Notes: generated by a model from the letters alone, not told the origin. A stretch of 64,000 nt of DNA from Shewanella inventionis (GCF_014641855.1 NZ_BMII01000006.1:95213-159212); one strand, 5' to 3'; shown: positions 17,981 through 28,336, counted from the stretch's first letter. Made by a program: numbers and translations.

Positions 17981-18325
17981 TTAACGTGACGACTTACTCA
18001 ATATGGTTAATTGGGCTGTGTCTTGTTGCTGATAAAATTCATCTATCAGTAATCGGAGGATTTTTGATTTGGCAACTTTAGTGGTTTTTGCGATTTCGTC
18101 GAGTTGAGCAATGCTTTTTTCGGTGAGTGTAAATGTGGCATGGCGATAAATTTTGGTGCTCTTTTTATCGAGCCCCTTTAGAAATTGTGCTGTAGTTTGG
18201 CTGGGCGCAGTTTGTCCAGATGATTTACCTAATGCATAGTTGTTAGCATCTTCAATAAAATCATCTACAGACACCTTTTTACGAGGGTCATTTGGTTTTT
18301 TGCGTTTAAGATCAGTTAAACTCAT
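17981..18325 (-). CDS. Ribbon-helix-helix partner of ParA
   Basis: A 114-residue basic protein. The first half is polar and probably disordered. Residues about 74-110 (FTLTEKSIAQLDEIAKTTKVAKSKILRLLIDEFYQQ) form a ribbon-helix-helix DNA-binding domain of the CopG/ParG kind. The ATG at 18325 lies inside the end of the upstream parA gene (14-base overlap), so the two are coupled; longer in-frame starts would extend deeper into parA. Known ParA/ParG pairs segregate plasmids, with the small protein binding the centromere-like site. Here the pair is chromosomal, so a DNA-anchoring or regulatory role is inferred. Confidence 0.75.
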   Translation of the reverse strand: MSLTDLKRKKPNDPRKKVSVDDFIEDANNYALGKSSGQTAPSQTTAQFLKGLDKKSTKIYRHATFTLTEKSIAQLDEIAKTTKVAKSKILRLLIDEFYQQQDTAQLTILSKSSR

Positions 18326-18980
18326 AGCGATTTTCTGGTGGTATAGCAAAAAGCTCATCAGCAATTGAGCGGATTTCCTCAGCGGCTTTGCCATCGGGTT
18401 CGATTTCAAGCACTGATGAACCGCTTTCTTCACTGTCATCATAAATATTACGGCTAAAGGTGACTGAATCTAGTGCTCGCAAACCAAATGATTGCACGAC
18501 TTCTTTGGCTTCTAAAATACGTTTAACTTGTGAGGGCAGTGCAGGGCATTGAGTGATGACAATTGTGGCCACCATCTTGGGGTTAACCATTTTACAGGTG
18601 CTGAGCATGTCTTCCATGTGTGGTAAGGTTTTTAAATCTCGACGTTTTGGCCTTAATGGAATCACAACATACGTTGCAACAGACATTGCTGCCCGCATCG
18701 CTAGGTTGTCTTGGCCACCACAATCAACAATGACATAGTCGAAACGCTCGTCAAGACTTAATAAATCATTACGAATTTTACCGTACAGTTGAATGCAGTT
18801 AATGGCTTTGAGGCTAGGGTCATTGTTGCGAGCTTGGATCCAGTCAGAGGTTGTACGCTGTGGATCACAATCTACCATGAGTACATTAGCATCAAACTTT
18901 TGAGTGATATAAACCGCAAGATTTTGGGCTAAACAGCTTTTACCACTGCCGCCTTTTTCTCCACCAACAAGCAATATCAT
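18312..18980 (-). CDS. ParA/MinD-type ATPase
   Basis: A 222-residue ATPase of the ParA superfamily with a deviant Walker A, GGEKGGSGKS (6-15; signature Lys K9 and K14), a VMVDCDPQ Walker A' (D37/D39), and YVIVDCGGQDN as switch II. It is short, with no N-terminal HTH, like plasmid type Ib ParA. It is not the usual chromosomal Soj/ParA next to gidB, nor FlhG. A good GAGAGGA ribosome site precedes the ATG. It overlaps its RHH partner by 14 bases and lies ~100 bases downstream of a PilZ gene on the same strand. A role in positioning a cell component or a replicon remnant are both possible. Confidence 0.85.
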   Translation of the reverse strand: MILLVGGEKGGSGKSCLAQNLAVYITQKFDANVLMVDCDPQRTTSDWIQARNNDPSLKAINCIQLYGKIRNDLLSLDERFDYVIVDCGGQDNLAMRAAMSVATYVVIPLRPKRRDLKTLPHMEDMLSTCKMVNPKMVATIVITQCPALPSQVKRILEAKEVVQSFGLRALDSVTFSRNIYDDSEESGSSVLEIEPDGKAAEEIRSIADELFAIPPENRYEFN

Positions 18981-19084
18981 GTCTGGGTCCTCTCAGGTTT
19001 AAGCTTAAGTAACATAGCCAATCAGTGATGTACTTTTTATGAGTATAGAGCAGCCCCGTAAGACTGCATAACATATTCAATAAA

Positions 19085-19387
19085 TTAAATTAATTGAAGT
19101 GCTACATGGTAACTATGGGGCGAGCATTCTGTACACCGACATACTTGCCCTTTAATAGTGTTTTGCTTTGGTGTGTTTTCGTTGAAGGTAATTGCGATTA
19201 AGTCACCTACTTTAAAGGCAGATTTATAATCCAATAAAACCCCTTTTCGGGCTAAGTCGATACAAATACCATAATCCTGGCAAGACTCACCTTGAGCGCT
19301 TATCCAATCTAAACGTATGCGCTCAGCTTCCATATCGACTCGAAGTGAACCACGTTTTTCGTCAAATCCTGTTGGCTCTTGGCCCAT
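19085..19387 (-). CDS. PilZ-domain protein
   Basis: A 100-residue single-domain protein that looks like PilZ, the cyclic-di-GMP receptor fold. The RGSLRVDMEAERI segment (about 13-25) gives the RxxxR arginines, and CIDLARKGVLLD fits the second motif (D/N-x-S-x-x-G) except that Ala replaces Ser. C-di-GMP binding is therefore likely but not certain. The ATG follows a strong AAGGAG site. It is upstream of parA on the same strand; co-transcription is possible. Confidence 0.75.
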   Translation of the reverse strand: MGQEPTGFDEKRGSLRVDMEAERIRLDWISAQGESCQDYGICIDLARKGVLLDYKSAFKVGDLIAITFNENTPKQNTIKGQVCRCTECSPHSYHVALQLI

Positions 19388-19436
19388 GTTGTCGCTCCTT
19401 GAAAATCAAAACACTAATAATGGCTATTTTTGCAGC

Positions 19437-19540
19437 TTGCTACTACTCATTCTATTGTTTGCTTCAGTCTATTACTTGCTACTGTTGCTACTAATTGCTT
19501 GCTACTGTTGCTACTAAGAGTCTATTGCTTGCTACTATTA
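19437..19540. repeat. Short imperfect tandem repeats upstream of the PilZ gene
   Basis: The 20-base unit CTTGCTACTGTTGCTACTAA occurs at 19475-19494 and again at 19498-19517, with partial copies (TTGCTACT) at 19437 and around 19527. The whole 237-base gap to psiE holds no gene I can support, and the array lies in the promoter region of the PilZ gene. Confidence 0.7.
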
Positions 19541-19624
19541 ATCTTATTGTTAGCACAATTACTTGGTTAAGCAAGGGCTAAGGTGAAGTTAATATGGTTT
19601 CGACTCGGTGGTAATCACGTGATG

Positions 19625-20035
19625 TTAATTGTCGTAATCTTGATTTTTCGGGTAAGGCATTTTTAACTGACCCCATCGAATCACAATAACGGTACACGCT
19701 AATAAGATAGTAGATAACGATATGGCCAAAATACGCCAATCTTCCATGCCTTTCATGTCTAAAATTAGGTATCGCGCTAATGCCACAATGGCAATGTACA
19801 GTGGCATGCGGATTGGCAGTTTGCCTGACTCAATGTAGTTAACTACCATGGCGAGCACTTCAAGATAAATAAACAGCAAGAGTAAGTCGGCTAATTCAAC
19901 GGTGCGAATATGGATCATATGAAGGATTTCTTCGCCGATGGCAAATAAGGTAGCTAGAGCAATAATAAAGAGGACTAAATGTTCAATGCTCTTTAAGGAT
20001 TTAATGCTTAAGTCTTTAGCTTTATATAATGGCAT
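19625..20035 (-). CDS. psiE: PsiE-family membrane protein
   Basis: A 136-residue inner-membrane protein with about four hydrophobic helices and the PsiE core LLLLFIYLEVLAMVVNYIESGKLPIR, then IAIVALARYLILDMKG. E. coli psiE is phosphate-starvation-inducible and CRP-modulated; its function is unknown. No Pho box is evident upstream. Confidence 0.87.
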   Translation of the reverse strand: MPLYKAKDLSIKSLKSIEHLVLFIIALATLFAIGEEILHMIHIRTVELADLLLLFIYLEVLAMVVNYIESGKLPIRMPLYIAIVALARYLILDMKGMEDWRILAISLSTILLACTVIVIRWGQLKMPYPKNQDYDN

Positions 20036-20127
20036 AGTTGATATCTGTCAGTTGATGAAGCAACATTATCGGTGACTTAAGCTCATTTGCACAGTGATCA
20101 AGTTCAACTTTAGTTTATTTCAGAGAT

Positions 20128-20166
20128 AAAAAAAACGCGAAGGGCATAAAGCCATTCGCGGTTTTT
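20128..20166 (-). terminator. Terminator after suhB
   Basis: An imperfect 12-13-bp stem (ACGCGAAGGGC pairs with GCCATTCGCG) with an AT-rich loop, followed on the minus strand by a run of eight T bases. It lies about 30 bases past the suhB stop. Confidence 0.7.
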
Positions 20167-20194
20167 AATTCTGTTTTGTCCAGGAGATATAAGC

Positions 20195-20998
20195 TTAGCG
20201 CTTTAACCCTTCGTTTAGTAACGGACGCATGGTTTTAACAAGCTGCGTGGTCACTTTTGGACTACCTGCAACAATATTACCCGATGCCATGTAGTTATGT
20301 GCACCCATAAAATCGGTTACAGTACCGCCAGCTTCACGACAAATTAAGTCGCCTGCTGCGATGTCCCATGGCTTAAGGCCAATTTCAAAGAAGCCATCTA
20401 AACGGCCAGCAGCAACGTAAGCAAGGTCTAACGCGGCAGAACCTGTACGACGTAAATCTGAACACATTGGGAAAACTTCAGCCAAAATAGCCATGTAGCT
20501 TTCGGTATGTTGACGCGCCTTGAAAGGGAATCCAGTACCAATAATGGTATTGCTAAGGTCGTTAACGTTAGTCACACGGATCCGGAAGTCATTGAGTTTT
20601 GCGCCTTTACCGCGCACAGCAGAAAACAACTCTTCACGAACCGGGTCGTAAACTACAGCAACTTCAATTTTGCCTTTATATTGAACTGCGATAGAAACCG
20701 CAAAGTGAGGGATACCACGAACGAAGTTGTTGGTGCCATCCAAAGGATCTACTATCCAAATGTAATCTTTATTGTCGCCACGGTTTTCACCGCTTTCTTC
20801 GCCCACAATCGTATGATCGGGGTAAGATTTACGAATTTGATAAGTAATAGTTGCTTCTGCTTCCTTGTCTACACTAGTCACAAAATCATTAATACCTTTA
20901 CTACTAACCTCAACACGGTCAAGTTCAGTATAGGCGCGCATAATAGTTTGGCCCGCAGCGCGTGCAGCGCGCGTGGCAATAGTCAGCATCGGATGCAT
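20195..20998 (-). CDS. suhB: Inositol-1-monophosphatase / antitermination factor SuhB
   Basis: A 267-residue protein, the same length as E. coli SuhB, with the metal-binding motifs E67 (GEES) and D84-P-L-D87-GTN, and the C-terminal KPWDIAAGDLICREAGG. SuhB hydrolyses inositol phosphate in vitro, but its main known role is in the rRNA transcription antitermination complex with Nus factors. The MHPMLTIATRAARAAG start matches E. coli; the longer in-frame start at 21043 does not. It is divergent from trmJ, as in other gammaproteobacteria. Confidence 0.95.
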   Translation of the reverse strand: MHPMLTIATRAARAAGQTIMRAYTELDRVEVSSKGINDFVTSVDKEAEATITYQIRKSYPDHTIVGEESGENRGDNKDYIWIVDPLDGTNNFVRGIPHFAVSIAVQYKGKIEVAVVYDPVREELFSAVRGKGAKLNDFRIRVTNVNDLSNTIIGTGFPFKARQHTESYMAILAEVFPMCSDLRRTGSAALDLAYVAAGRLDGFFEIGLKPWDIAAGDLICREAGGTVTDFMGAHNYMASGNIVAGSPKVTTQLVKTMRPLLNEGLKR

Positions 20999-21148
20999 TG
21001 CAATCCCCTGGATGTTAAAGAACGAGTAAAATAGCGCCAGCATTATACTTAATTTAACGATTATATCAAATGCAGATTTTCATATAACGTAATAAACAAC
21101 GACTGTGTTAAGATACGAGCAATATTTTTTGTTAAAAGAAAGTCGTAA

Positions 21149-21871
21149 ATGCTCAGTAATATTCGTGTTGTTTTAGTTGGAACATCTCATCCTGGTAATA
21201 TTGGCTCTACTGCCAGAGCAATGAAAACCATGGGCTTATCAAATTTATACCTTGCGGAGCCGCGCGTTGAGCCTGATGGTCAATCAATTGCGCTTGCTGC
21301 AGGTGCCTCAGAGATATTAAAAAACCTTACCACAGTTGACTCATTGCAAGATGCTATCGCAGATTGCAGCTTAGTGATTGCCACTAGTGCACGTAGCCGT
21401 ACTTTAGATTGGCCAATGCTTGACCCAAGAGAGGCTGGTCAAAAGCTCACTCAAGAGTGTTTAAATGGTCCTGTTGCCATTGTGTTTGGTCGTGAGAATC
21501 ATGGTTTAAGCAATGAAGAGCTACAGCAGTGTACTTATCATGTCGCGATACCTGCTAATCCAGAATACAGCTCGTTAAACCTAGCGCAAGCAGTACAGAT
21601 TATTTGTTATGAAACCCGTGTGGCGCATTTAGCTCAAACTGAAGCGCCAGTCGTGACCGAGGAATACCCGTTAACCGTTGAACTCGAACGATTTTTTGTG
21701 CATCTAGAGTCAACCTTGTCTAAAACCGGGTTTGTGATAAAAAATCATCCAGGTCAAGTGATGACCAAGCTTCGCCGTTTATTTACTCGTGCGCGTATTG
21801 AATCGCAAGAAATGAATATATTGCGAGGCATTTTGAGTTCTGTTGATAAAAAAATGGACCAACAAGATTAA
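21149..21871 (+). CDS. trmJ: tRNA (cytidine/uridine-2'-O-)-methyltransferase TrmJ
   Basis: A SPOUT methyltransferase that 2'-O-methylates position 32 of tRNA. The 240-residue protein has the [25 protein letters not shown]-terminus and the knotted SAM site [17 protein letters not shown] followed by [16 protein letters not shown]. The C-terminal helices form the dimer/tRNA-binding tail. It is followed 17 bases later by cysE and then the isc operon, the standard gammaproteobacterial order. Confidence 0.95.
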   Translation: MLSNIRVVLVGTSHPGNIGSTARAMKTMGLSNLYLAEPRVEPDGQSIALAAGASEILKNLTTVDSLQDAIADCSLVIATSARSRTLDWPMLDPREAGQKLTQECLNGPVAIVFGRENHGLSNEELQQCTYHVAIPANPEYSSLNLAQAVQIICYETRVAHLAQTEAPVVTEEYPLTVELERFFVHLESTLSKTGFVIKNHPGQVMTKLRRLFTRARIESQEMNILRGILSSVDKKMDQQD

Positions 21872-21888
21872 TCCCTAAGGAATACACC

Positions 21889-22710
21889 ATGGGCGTTATT
21901 GCTAGAATTAAAGAAGATATCGAATCGATTTATCATCGCGATCCTGCTGCAAACAGTACCCTTGAGATTTTATTTAACTACCCGGGTATGCATGCCATTT
22001 GGATCCATCGTGTGAGTCATAAATTGTGGTTGGCTAAATGGCATTTTACTGCACGTTGTTTATCGACGTTTTCGCGTTGGTTAACCGGTGTTGAAATTCA
22101 TCCTGGAGCCACGATAGGACGACGCTTTTTTATTGACCATGGTATGGGGGTCGTTATTGGTGAAACCGCCGAAATTGGCGATGATTGCACGCTGTATCAC
22201 AGTGTGACTTTAGGTGGTACCACCTGGCAAGCGGGTAAACGCCATCCAACATTGGGCAATAATGTGGTGATTGGTGCTGGCGCTAAAGTATTGGGCCCTA
22301 TAACAATGCATGATGGTGCGCGAGTAGGTTCGAACTCAGTGGTAGTAAAAGATGTGGCAAGCGATCACACTGTAGTGGGGATCCCCGGTAGAGTGGTTGC
22401 ATCACCCACTAACCAGTCAAAAGAAAAAAACGAGCGCCGCACCGAAATGGCCAAAAAGTATGGCTTTGATGCTTATGCTGTGTCGCCTGATAACCCAGAC
22501 CCTGTAGCAAATGCCATTGGCCAAATGCTTGATCACATGCATTTAATGGACTCTAAAGTTCAGGAGTTATGCCAGGCGATTCAGCAAATGGGCGGTGATG
22601 TGTGTACTAAAAAGTTGCCAGAATTGAATGTAGATGCCTTTGATGAAGCTGAACGAAATGCTGCAAGTCATCGTAAACAAGAGATAGACCAATTTGACCC
22701 GAGCATTTGA
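21889..22710 (+). CDS. cysE: Serine O-acetyltransferase
   Basis: Makes O-acetylserine, the cysteine precursor. The 273-residue protein has an N-terminal helical region and a left-handed beta-helix of hexapeptide repeats (about 65-170: [20 protein letters not shown] and [17 protein letters not shown]). The catalytic His/Asp pair lies in [10 protein letters not shown]. The C-terminal ~90 residues are a variable helical extension. Its place before isc fits the supply of cysteine sulfur to IscS. Confidence 0.94.
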   Translation: MGVIARIKEDIESIYHRDPAANSTLEILFNYPGMHAIWIHRVSHKLWLAKWHFTARCLSTFSRWLTGVEIHPGATIGRRFFIDHGMGVVIGETAEIGDDCTLYHSVTLGGTTWQAGKRHPTLGNNVVIGAGAKVLGPITMHDGARVGSNSVVVKDVASDHTVVGIPGRVVASPTNQSKEKNERRTEMAKKYGFDAYAVSPDNPDPVANAIGQMLDHMHLMDSKVQELCQAIQQMGGDVCTKKLPELNVDAFDEAERNAASHRKQEIDQFDPSI

Positions 22711-22851
22711 CGATTTCTAAGTCATTGTAGATTCAGGTCAAAAAAATGGCCGATATTGCGATTAATTACCTTATCGGCATTGAATCTTAGCGGATAAAAA
22801 GGTTAAATACCCCCGCGAAAAATGAAACCTTTTGTTATAAGAAATACCATA

Positions 22852-22876
22852 ATACCTGAGTATTTTAGTAGGACTT
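22852..22876 (+). promoter_or_regulatory. IscR-type site, distal
   Basis: ATACCTGAGTATTTTAGT followed by AGGACTT resembles the type 1 IscR site in its ATAcCTGA half and central AT/TTTAGT, but the right half is degenerate. It directly abuts a better site downstream. Confidence 0.55.
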
Positions 22877-22901
22877 ATACTTGACTAATTTAGTCGGGTA
22901 T
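22877..22901 (+). promoter_or_regulatory. IscR-type site, proximal
   Basis: ATACTTGACTAATTTAGT followed by CGGGTAT closely fits the 25-bp type 1 IscR operator and is nearly symmetric (ATAC-TTGACT / AGTC-GGGTAT). It ends 39 bases before iscR and supports autorepression by [2Fe-2S]-IscR. Confidence 0.75.
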
Positions 22902-22940
22902 GGTCAAATTACTGCATACTTTTTGGGAGCAGTACAAGTT

Positions 22941-23402
22941 ATGAAACTTACATCAAAAGGTCGCTATGCAGTGACAGCTATGTTAGATGTTGCTATTCAC
23001 TCAGCTGCAGGCCCAGTGCCGTTAGCCGATATTTCTGAAAGACAGGGTATTTCTTTGTCTTATCTTGAACAACTCTTCGCAAAGTTGCGTAAACATGGCC
23101 TAGTGTCGAGTGTTCGCGGACCGGGTGGTGGTTATCGTTTAGGCTTAGAAGCCGTCGATATTTCAGTGGGTATGGTCGTGCATGCCGTTGATGAATCTGT
23201 AGACGCCACTCGCTGTCAAGGACAAGGTAACTGCCAAAGTGGTACACGTTGCCTGACCCATTCTTTATGGGGCGACTTAAGTAAACAAATTTCTGAGTTT
23301 TTAGATGGTATTTCGCTTGCTGGCTTAATGCAAAAACGAGATGTTCAATTTATCTCGCTTAAGCAAGACGAAATGCAAAAGGAACATAGAGTGAGTTTGT
23401 AA
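22941..23402 (+). CDS. iscR: Fe-S cluster-sensing regulator IscR
   Basis: An Rrf2-family regulator with an N-terminal winged HTH ([28 protein letters not shown]) and the [2Fe-2S] ligands C92, C98, C104 plus H107, all at the E. coli positions. The 153-residue form starts at the ATG at 22941; an ORF from 22881 would start inside the IscR operator. It represses its own operon when holo. It heads iscRSUA-hscBA-fdx. Confidence 0.96.
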   Translation: MKLTSKGRYAVTAMLDVAIHSAAGPVPLADISERQGISLSYLEQLFAKLRKHGLVSSVRGPGGGYRLGLEAVDISVGMVVHAVDESVDATRCQGQGNCQSGTRCLTHSLWGDLSKQISEFLDGISLAGLMQKRDVQFISLKQDEMQKEHRVSL

Positions 23403-23484
23403 CTCTACTGTGTTGATTGATAAATAATTATTATTTGTACGTTGTATGTAGCCTCATCTGAGACTGCTAAGTACGGAGTGTGTT

Positions 23485-24699
23485 ATGAAGCTTCCTATCT
23501 ATTTAGATTATGCCGCAACAACCCCTGTAGATCCGCGTGTCGCAGAAAAAATGGTGCAACACATGACAATGGACGGTGTGTTTGGTAATCCAGCATCTCG
23601 TTCACATCGTTATGGTTGGCAAGCTGAAGAGGCGGTTGATGTTGCGCGTAATCAAGTTGCCGATTTAATTAATGCAGATCATCGTGAAATTGTATTTACC
23701 TCTGGCGCGACTGAATCAAGTAACCTTGCGATTAAAGGCATTGCTCATTTTTATCATAAAAAGGGCAAGCACATCATCACTAGCAAAACTGAGCATAAAG
23801 CGACATTAGATACTTGTCGTCAGTTAGAGCGTGAAGGTTATGAAGTCACCTACCTTGAGCCAGAAGCTAACGGCATTATTCCGATGGAACGTTTAGAAGC
23901 GGCCATGCGTGATGACACCATTTTAGTTAGCATTATGCATGTTAACAATGAAATTGGTGTGGTTCATGACATTAATGCCATCGGTGAGTTATGCCGTTCA
24001 AAAGGCATTTTCTTTCACATGGATGCTGCGCAAAGTGCCGGTAAATTACCTATCGATGTGCAAACCACAAAGGTTGATTTAATTTCGATTTCTGGCCATA
24101 AAATGTATGGTCCTAAAGGTATCGGTGCACTTTATGTTCGTCGTAAGCCTCGTATTCGTCTTGAATCGCAAATGCACGGTGGTGGACACGAGCGTGGTAT
24201 GCGCAGTGGTACTTTAGCAACGCATCAAATTGTTGGTTTAGGTGAGGCTGCGGCTATCGCTAAACAAGACATGGCTGAAGACAGCGCACGTATCACCCGT
24301 TTACGCGACAAGTTATGGAACGGCATCAAGCACATTGAAGAAACCTATATCAATGGTGATATGGACCAACGCTACAGCGGTATCTTTAACGTAAGCTTCA
24401 ACTTTGTTGAAGGTGAATCACTAATGATGGCGTTAAAAGACCTGGCCGTTTCTTCAGGTTCAGCTTGTACTTCAGCCAGTTTAGAACCGAGCTACGTTTT
24501 ACGTGCTTTAGGGTTAAATGATGAAATGGCACACAGCTCAATTCGTTTCTCAATTGGTCGTTTTACTACCGATGAAGAAATTGAACATGCTATCAAAACG
24601 ATAACTGAATCAATCGATAAGTTACGTGAAATGTCTCCTCTTTGGGAGATGTTCAAAGATGGTATTGATTTGAACCAAGTTCAATGGGCACATCATTAA
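23485..24699 (+). CDS. iscS: Cysteine desulfurase
   Basis: PLP enzyme that takes sulfur from cysteine for Fe-S clusters, tRNA thiolation and other uses. It has 404 residues like E. coli IscS, with the PLP lysine K206 in [10 protein letters not shown] and the persulfide cysteine C328 in [13 protein letters not shown]. Partners IscU and others are encoded directly downstream. Confidence 0.97.
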   Translation: MKLPIYLDYAATTPVDPRVAEKMVQHMTMDGVFGNPASRSHRYGWQAEEAVDVARNQVADLINADHREIVFTSGATESSNLAIKGIAHFYHKKGKHIITSKTEHKATLDTCRQLEREGYEVTYLEPEANGIIPMERLEAAMRDDTILVSIMHVNNEIGVVHDINAIGELCRSKGIFFHMDAAQSAGKLPIDVQTTKVDLISISGHKMYGPKGIGALYVRRKPRIRLESQMHGGGHERGMRSGTLATHQIVGLGEAAAIAKQDMAEDSARITRLRDKLWNGIKHIEETYINGDMDQRYSGIFNVSFNFVEGESLMMALKDLAVSSGSACTSASLEPSYVLRALGLNDEMAHSSIRFSIGRFTTDEEIEHAIKTITESIDKLREMSPLWEMFKDGIDLNQVQWAHH

Positions 24700-24731
24700 T
24701 CGTTTAACGACAAAGATTTAGGAGCAATATC

Positions 24732-25115
24732 ATGGCTTATAGCGAAAAAGTAATCGATCATTATGAAAACCCACGTAACGTTGGTTCATTTGACAAAAAC
24801 GATCCATCTGTAGTGACCGGCATGGTGGGAGCACCTGCGTGTGGCGATGTAATGAAACTGCAATTGAAAATCAGTGCAGATGGCATTATTGAAGATGCAA
24901 AATTTAAAACCTACGGTTGTGGTAGTGCGATTGCATCAAGTTCACTGGTAACCGAGTGGGTTAAAGGCAAAAGCGTTGACGAAGCAGCAACCATCAAAAA
25001 TGCTGATATTGCTGAAGAGTTAGCATTGCCACCGGTTAAAATTCATTGTTCAATTTTGGCAGAAGATGCCATTAAAGCGGCAATTGAAGAGTATAAAACC
25101 AAACAAGCTAAGTAA
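24732..25115 (+). CDS. iscU: Fe-S cluster scaffold IscU
   Basis: A 127-residue scaffold on which [2Fe-2S] clusters form. Cluster cysteines C37, C63 and C106 are intact, and the LPPVK motif at 99-103 is the known HscA recognition site. The AGGAGC ribosome site precedes the ATG. Confidence 0.97.
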   Translation: MAYSEKVIDHYENPRNVGSFDKNDPSVVTGMVGAPACGDVMKLQLKISADGIIEDAKFKTYGCGSAIASSSLVTEWVKGKSVDEAATIKNADIAEELALPPVKIHCSILAEDAIKAAIEEYKTKQAK

Positions 25116-25129
25116 TGCCTGGAGTATAG

Positions 25130-25453
25130 ATGGCTATTTCAATGACACCTGCGGCGGCAGACCGAGTAAAATCGTTTCTTGCTAACCGTGGAAAAGGCTT
25201 AGGTTTACGCCTTGGATTGAGAACATCGGGTTGTTCAGGTATGGCATATGTCATTGAGTTTGTTGATGAACTCAATGACGATGATGAAGTTTATACTATC
25301 GATGGTGTCAATATCATCATCGATGCTAAAAGCTTTATTTATCTGCAAGGTATTGAACTGGATTTTGTTAAAGAAGGCCTAAATGAAGGTTTCCAGTTCA
25401 ATAACCCGAATGCAAAAGGTGAATGTGGTTGCGGTGAGAGTTTTACCGTTTAA
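25130..25453 (+). CDS. iscA: A-type Fe-S carrier IscA
   Basis: A 107-residue A-type carrier that delivers Fe-S clusters to apo-proteins. The three conserved cysteines are C35 ([10 protein letters not shown]), C99 and C101 (ECGCGESF). Standard operon position. Confidence 0.97.
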   Translation: MAISMTPAAADRVKSFLANRGKGLGLRLGLRTSGCSGMAYVIEFVDELNDDDEVYTIDGVNIIIDAKSFIYLQGIELDFVKEGLNEGFQFNNPNAKGECGCGESFTV

Positions 25454-25501
25454 CCCTTAACTTTTGCCGTTTTATCGAAACAGTAAGCATGATATCTGCC
25501 A

Positions 25502-26026
25502 ATGAATTATTTCGATCTGTTCAATTTAGAACCTGCCTTTGATATCGACACCGCCTTACTTGCAGAGCGTTACCGCGAACTGCAAAGGGCGGTTCATCCT
25601 GATAAGTTTGCTAATGATTCTGAGCAACAGAAATTGTTGTCGGTTCAGCGGACCTCGCAAGTCAATGACGGTTATCAAACCTTAAAAAATCCTTTGCGCC
25701 GTGCAGAGCACATGTTGAGCTTACGGGGCATAGAATTAAGCCATGAAACCACAACACTTAAAGATGGTGCATTTTTAATGCAGCAAATGGAGTGGCGTGA
25801 AGCATTAGAAGATATTCAACATAGCCAAGAGCCCCAAGAGCTAGTTGATGAATTATATGACTCTTTTGCTGAATTCGAAGCGACGTTATCCAAAAAATTA
25901 ACTTCATTGCTCGCATCAAGCGATGAGGCTGATGCATTATTAGCTGCAGATCAAATTCGAAAGTTAAAGTTTATGGCAAAATTGCAAGACGAGTTAGCCC
26001 GTATTGAAGATGACTTACTGGACTAG
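25502..26026 (+). CDS. hscB: J-domain co-chaperone HscB
   Basis: A 174-residue J-protein (171 in E. coli). The N-terminal J domain has the HPD motif at 32-34 and the C-terminal helical bundle (about 90-174) binds IscU. It stimulates the HscA ATPase during cluster release from IscU. The residue after HPD is K, as usual. Confidence 0.95.
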   Translation: MNYFDLFNLEPAFDIDTALLAERYRELQRAVHPDKFANDSEQQKLLSVQRTSQVNDGYQTLKNPLRRAEHMLSLRGIELSHETTTLKDGAFLMQQMEWREALEDIQHSQEPQELVDELYDSFAEFEATLSKKLTSLLASSDEADALLAADQIRKLKFMAKLQDELARIEDDLLD

Positions 26027-26094
26027 TTCGTTAGACTTACATTCAAATTTAATGATTAGCGCTGCTAGTCAATAACACAACAAGTTGGAACACT

Positions 26095-27954
26095 ATGGCA
26101 CTGTTGCAAATTGCAGAACCTGGCCAAAGCGCCGCACCACACCAGCATCGTTTGGCTGTGGGGATCGATCTTGGCACCACTAATTCATTAGTGGCAACAG
26201 TCAGAAGCGGACTGGCATCAACCTTAGCTGATGATAGCGGTCGTCACTCATTACCGTCAGTTGTGCATTACTCAGATGAGTTAGTTCAAGTTGGCTACGA
26301 TGCTCAAGCTAAATCAGCGTTAGATCCGCAAAATACCATCGTTTCAGTGAAGCGTTTTATGGGTCGCAGCCTTGCTGATGTGCAATCAGGCGTGCATAAA
26401 CTGCCTTACGATCTCCAGGCGAGTGAGAACGGTTTGCCTGTATTTAATACTCCAATGGGCCAAGTTAACCCTGTACAAGTGTCGGCAGAAATTTTAAAGC
26501 CATTAATCGCACGTGCAGAGTCAACCTTAGGCGGTGAGCTTCAAGGGATTGTGATTACCGTGCCGGCCTATTTTGATGACGCTCAACGTCAAGGCACAAA
26601 AGATGCCGCTGAATTACTTGGCGTTAAGGTGCTGCGCTTACTCAATGAGCCAACTGCCGCAGCGATTGCTTATGGATTAGATTCTAAGCAAGAGGGCGTG
26701 ATTGCGATTTATGATCTCGGTGGTGGCACGTTTGATATTTCTGTACTTCGTTTAAATCGTGGCGTTTTTGAAGTGCTTGCAACCGGTGGTGATTCTGCGC
26801 TTGGCGGTGATGATTTTGACCATCTGTTGGTGAGTCATTTACAACAAGCATGGAATATTACCGAGCCTAATAATCAGTTAGCGCGTCAGTTACTCATCGA
26901 AGCACGCAGAGTAAAAGAAGCATTAACAGAAAATGACGTCGTTGATGCAAGTGTTGTGATGGATAATCAAACATTAACGACCTCAGTTGATAAGTCATTA
27001 TTTAACGAACTGATTGGCGCGTTAGTGAAAAAGACCATTAGCAGTTGCCGCCGTACTTTGCGTGATGCTGGTGTGAGTGTTGACGAAGTGATTGAAACCG
27101 TCATGGTAGGCGGTTCAACTCGTGTGCCATTAGTACGCGAGCAAGTAGAAGCCTTCTTCAAAAAAGCACCACTGACCTCAATTGACCCAGATCGTGTTGT
27201 GGCCATTGGCGCGGCAATTCAAGCTGATATTTTGGTGGGTAACAAACCAGAATCTGACTTGTTATTGTTAGATGTTATTCCATTATCGCTTGGTATTGAA
27301 ACCATGGGCGGATTGGTTGAAAAAGTCGTGACCCGTAATACCACAATCCCGGTTGCCCGTGCGCAAGAGTTTACCACGTTTAAAGACGGCCAAACGGCAA
27401 TGGCATTTCATGTGGTACAGGGTGAGCGAGAGTTGGTTGAAGATTGCCGTTCACTCGCGCGGTTTACCCTACATGGTATTCCTGCGATGGCTGCTGGCGC
27501 TGCACATATTCGTGTAACCTTCCAGGTAGACGCCGATGGATTGCTCAGTGTCACAGCGATGGAAAAATCAACCGAAGTAAAAACCACTATTCAGGTTAAA
27601 CCTTCTTTTGGTTTGTCTGACACTGAAATTGCCACCATGCTAAAAGATTCGATGAAGCATGCTAAAGATGACATTACTCGACGAATGCTTGCAGAGCAAA
27701 AAGTTGAAGCGGCGCGTGTGATTGAGTCATTAAATGCCGCATTAGGTAAAGATGGTGATTTACTTGATGAACAAGAGCGTAAACAGTTAACTGATGCGAT
27801 TGCGTTACTTGACGCTACCGCACAACAAGACGATGTTGATGCCATTGAGAAAGCAATTGCTAGTCTTGATGAACAAACTCAAGATTTTGCGTCACGACGC
27901 ATGGATAATTCTATTAGAGCGGCGCTAAAAGGGCAGTCGGTCGATAACATATAG
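26095..27954 (+). CDS. hscA: Hsp70-type chaperone HscA
   Basis: A 619-residue specialised Hsp70. The nucleotide-binding domain begins [17 protein letters not shown], with [15 protein letters not shown] and the [12 protein letters not shown] adenosine motif. The substrate-binding domain follows the [19 protein letters not shown] linker. It binds the LPPVK loop of IscU and drives cluster transfer. Length and order match E. coli (616 residues). Confidence 0.96.
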   Translation: MALLQIAEPGQSAAPHQHRLAVGIDLGTTNSLVATVRSGLASTLADDSGRHSLPSVVHYSDELVQVGYDAQAKSALDPQNTIVSVKRFMGRSLADVQSGVHKLPYDLQASENGLPVFNTPMGQVNPVQVSAEILKPLIARAESTLGGELQGIVITVPAYFDDAQRQGTKDAAELLGVKVLRLLNEPTAAAIAYGLDSKQEGVIAIYDLGGGTFDISVLRLNRGVFEVLATGGDSALGGDDFDHLLVSHLQQAWNITEPNNQLARQLLIEARRVKEALTENDVVDASVVMDNQTLTTSVDKSLFNELIGALVKKTISSCRRTLRDAGVSVDEVIETVMVGGSTRVPLVREQVEAFFKKAPLTSIDPDRVVAIGAAIQADILVGNKPESDLLLLDVIPLSLGIETMGGLVEKVVTRNTTIPVARAQEFTTFKDGQTAMAFHVVQGERELVEDCRSLARFTLHGIPAMAAGAAHIRVTFQVDADGLLSVTAMEKSTEVKTTIQVKPSFGLSDTEIATMLKDSMKHAKDDITRRMLAEQKVEAARVIESLNAALGKDGDLLDEQERKQLTDAIALLDATAQQDDVDAIEKAIASLDEQTQDFASRRMDNSIRAALKGQSVDNI

Positions 27955-27962
27955 GTGAAATA

Positions 27963-28298
27963 ATGCCACAGTTAGTATTTTTACCCCATCAAGAGCTTTG
28001 TCCAGATGGCGCAGTACTTGAAGCAGAAGTTGGTGAGACCATTTTAAACGTTGCACTACGTAACGGTATTCACATAGAACACGCTTGTGAAAAGTCATGC
28101 GCTTGTACCACATGCCATGTAATTGTACGTGAAGGCTTTGACCAACTAGAAGAAAGCGATGAGCTTGAAGATGACATGCTAGATAAAGCATGGGGTTTAG
28201 AGCCTGAAAGCCGCTTGTCTTGCCAAGCTAAAGTGGTTGATTGTGACATGGTGATAGATATTCCTAAATACACCATTAACATGGTGAGCGAAGGCTAA
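27963..28298 (+). CDS. fdx: Isc-type [2Fe-2S] ferredoxin
   Basis: A 111-residue adrenodoxin-type ferredoxin that gives electrons to IscS/IscU during cluster assembly. Ligands C42, C48, C51 and C87 match E. coli Fdx. It starts 8 bases after hscA. The iscX gene that closes the E. coli operon is absent; a terminator follows instead. Confidence 0.96.
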   Translation: MPQLVFLPHQELCPDGAVLEAEVGETILNVALRNGIHIEHACEKSCACTTCHVIVREGFDQLEESDELEDDMLDKAWGLEPESRLSCQAKVVDCDMVIDIPKYTINMVSEG

Positions 28299-28336
28299 AC
28301 CATCGCCAGTTATTGTACAGTTTTAGTATAAAAATG

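Noticed and set aside
22881..22940. Longer IscR start
   Set aside because: It starts inside the IscR operator and lacks a ribosome site; the [10 protein letters not shown] start matches homologues.
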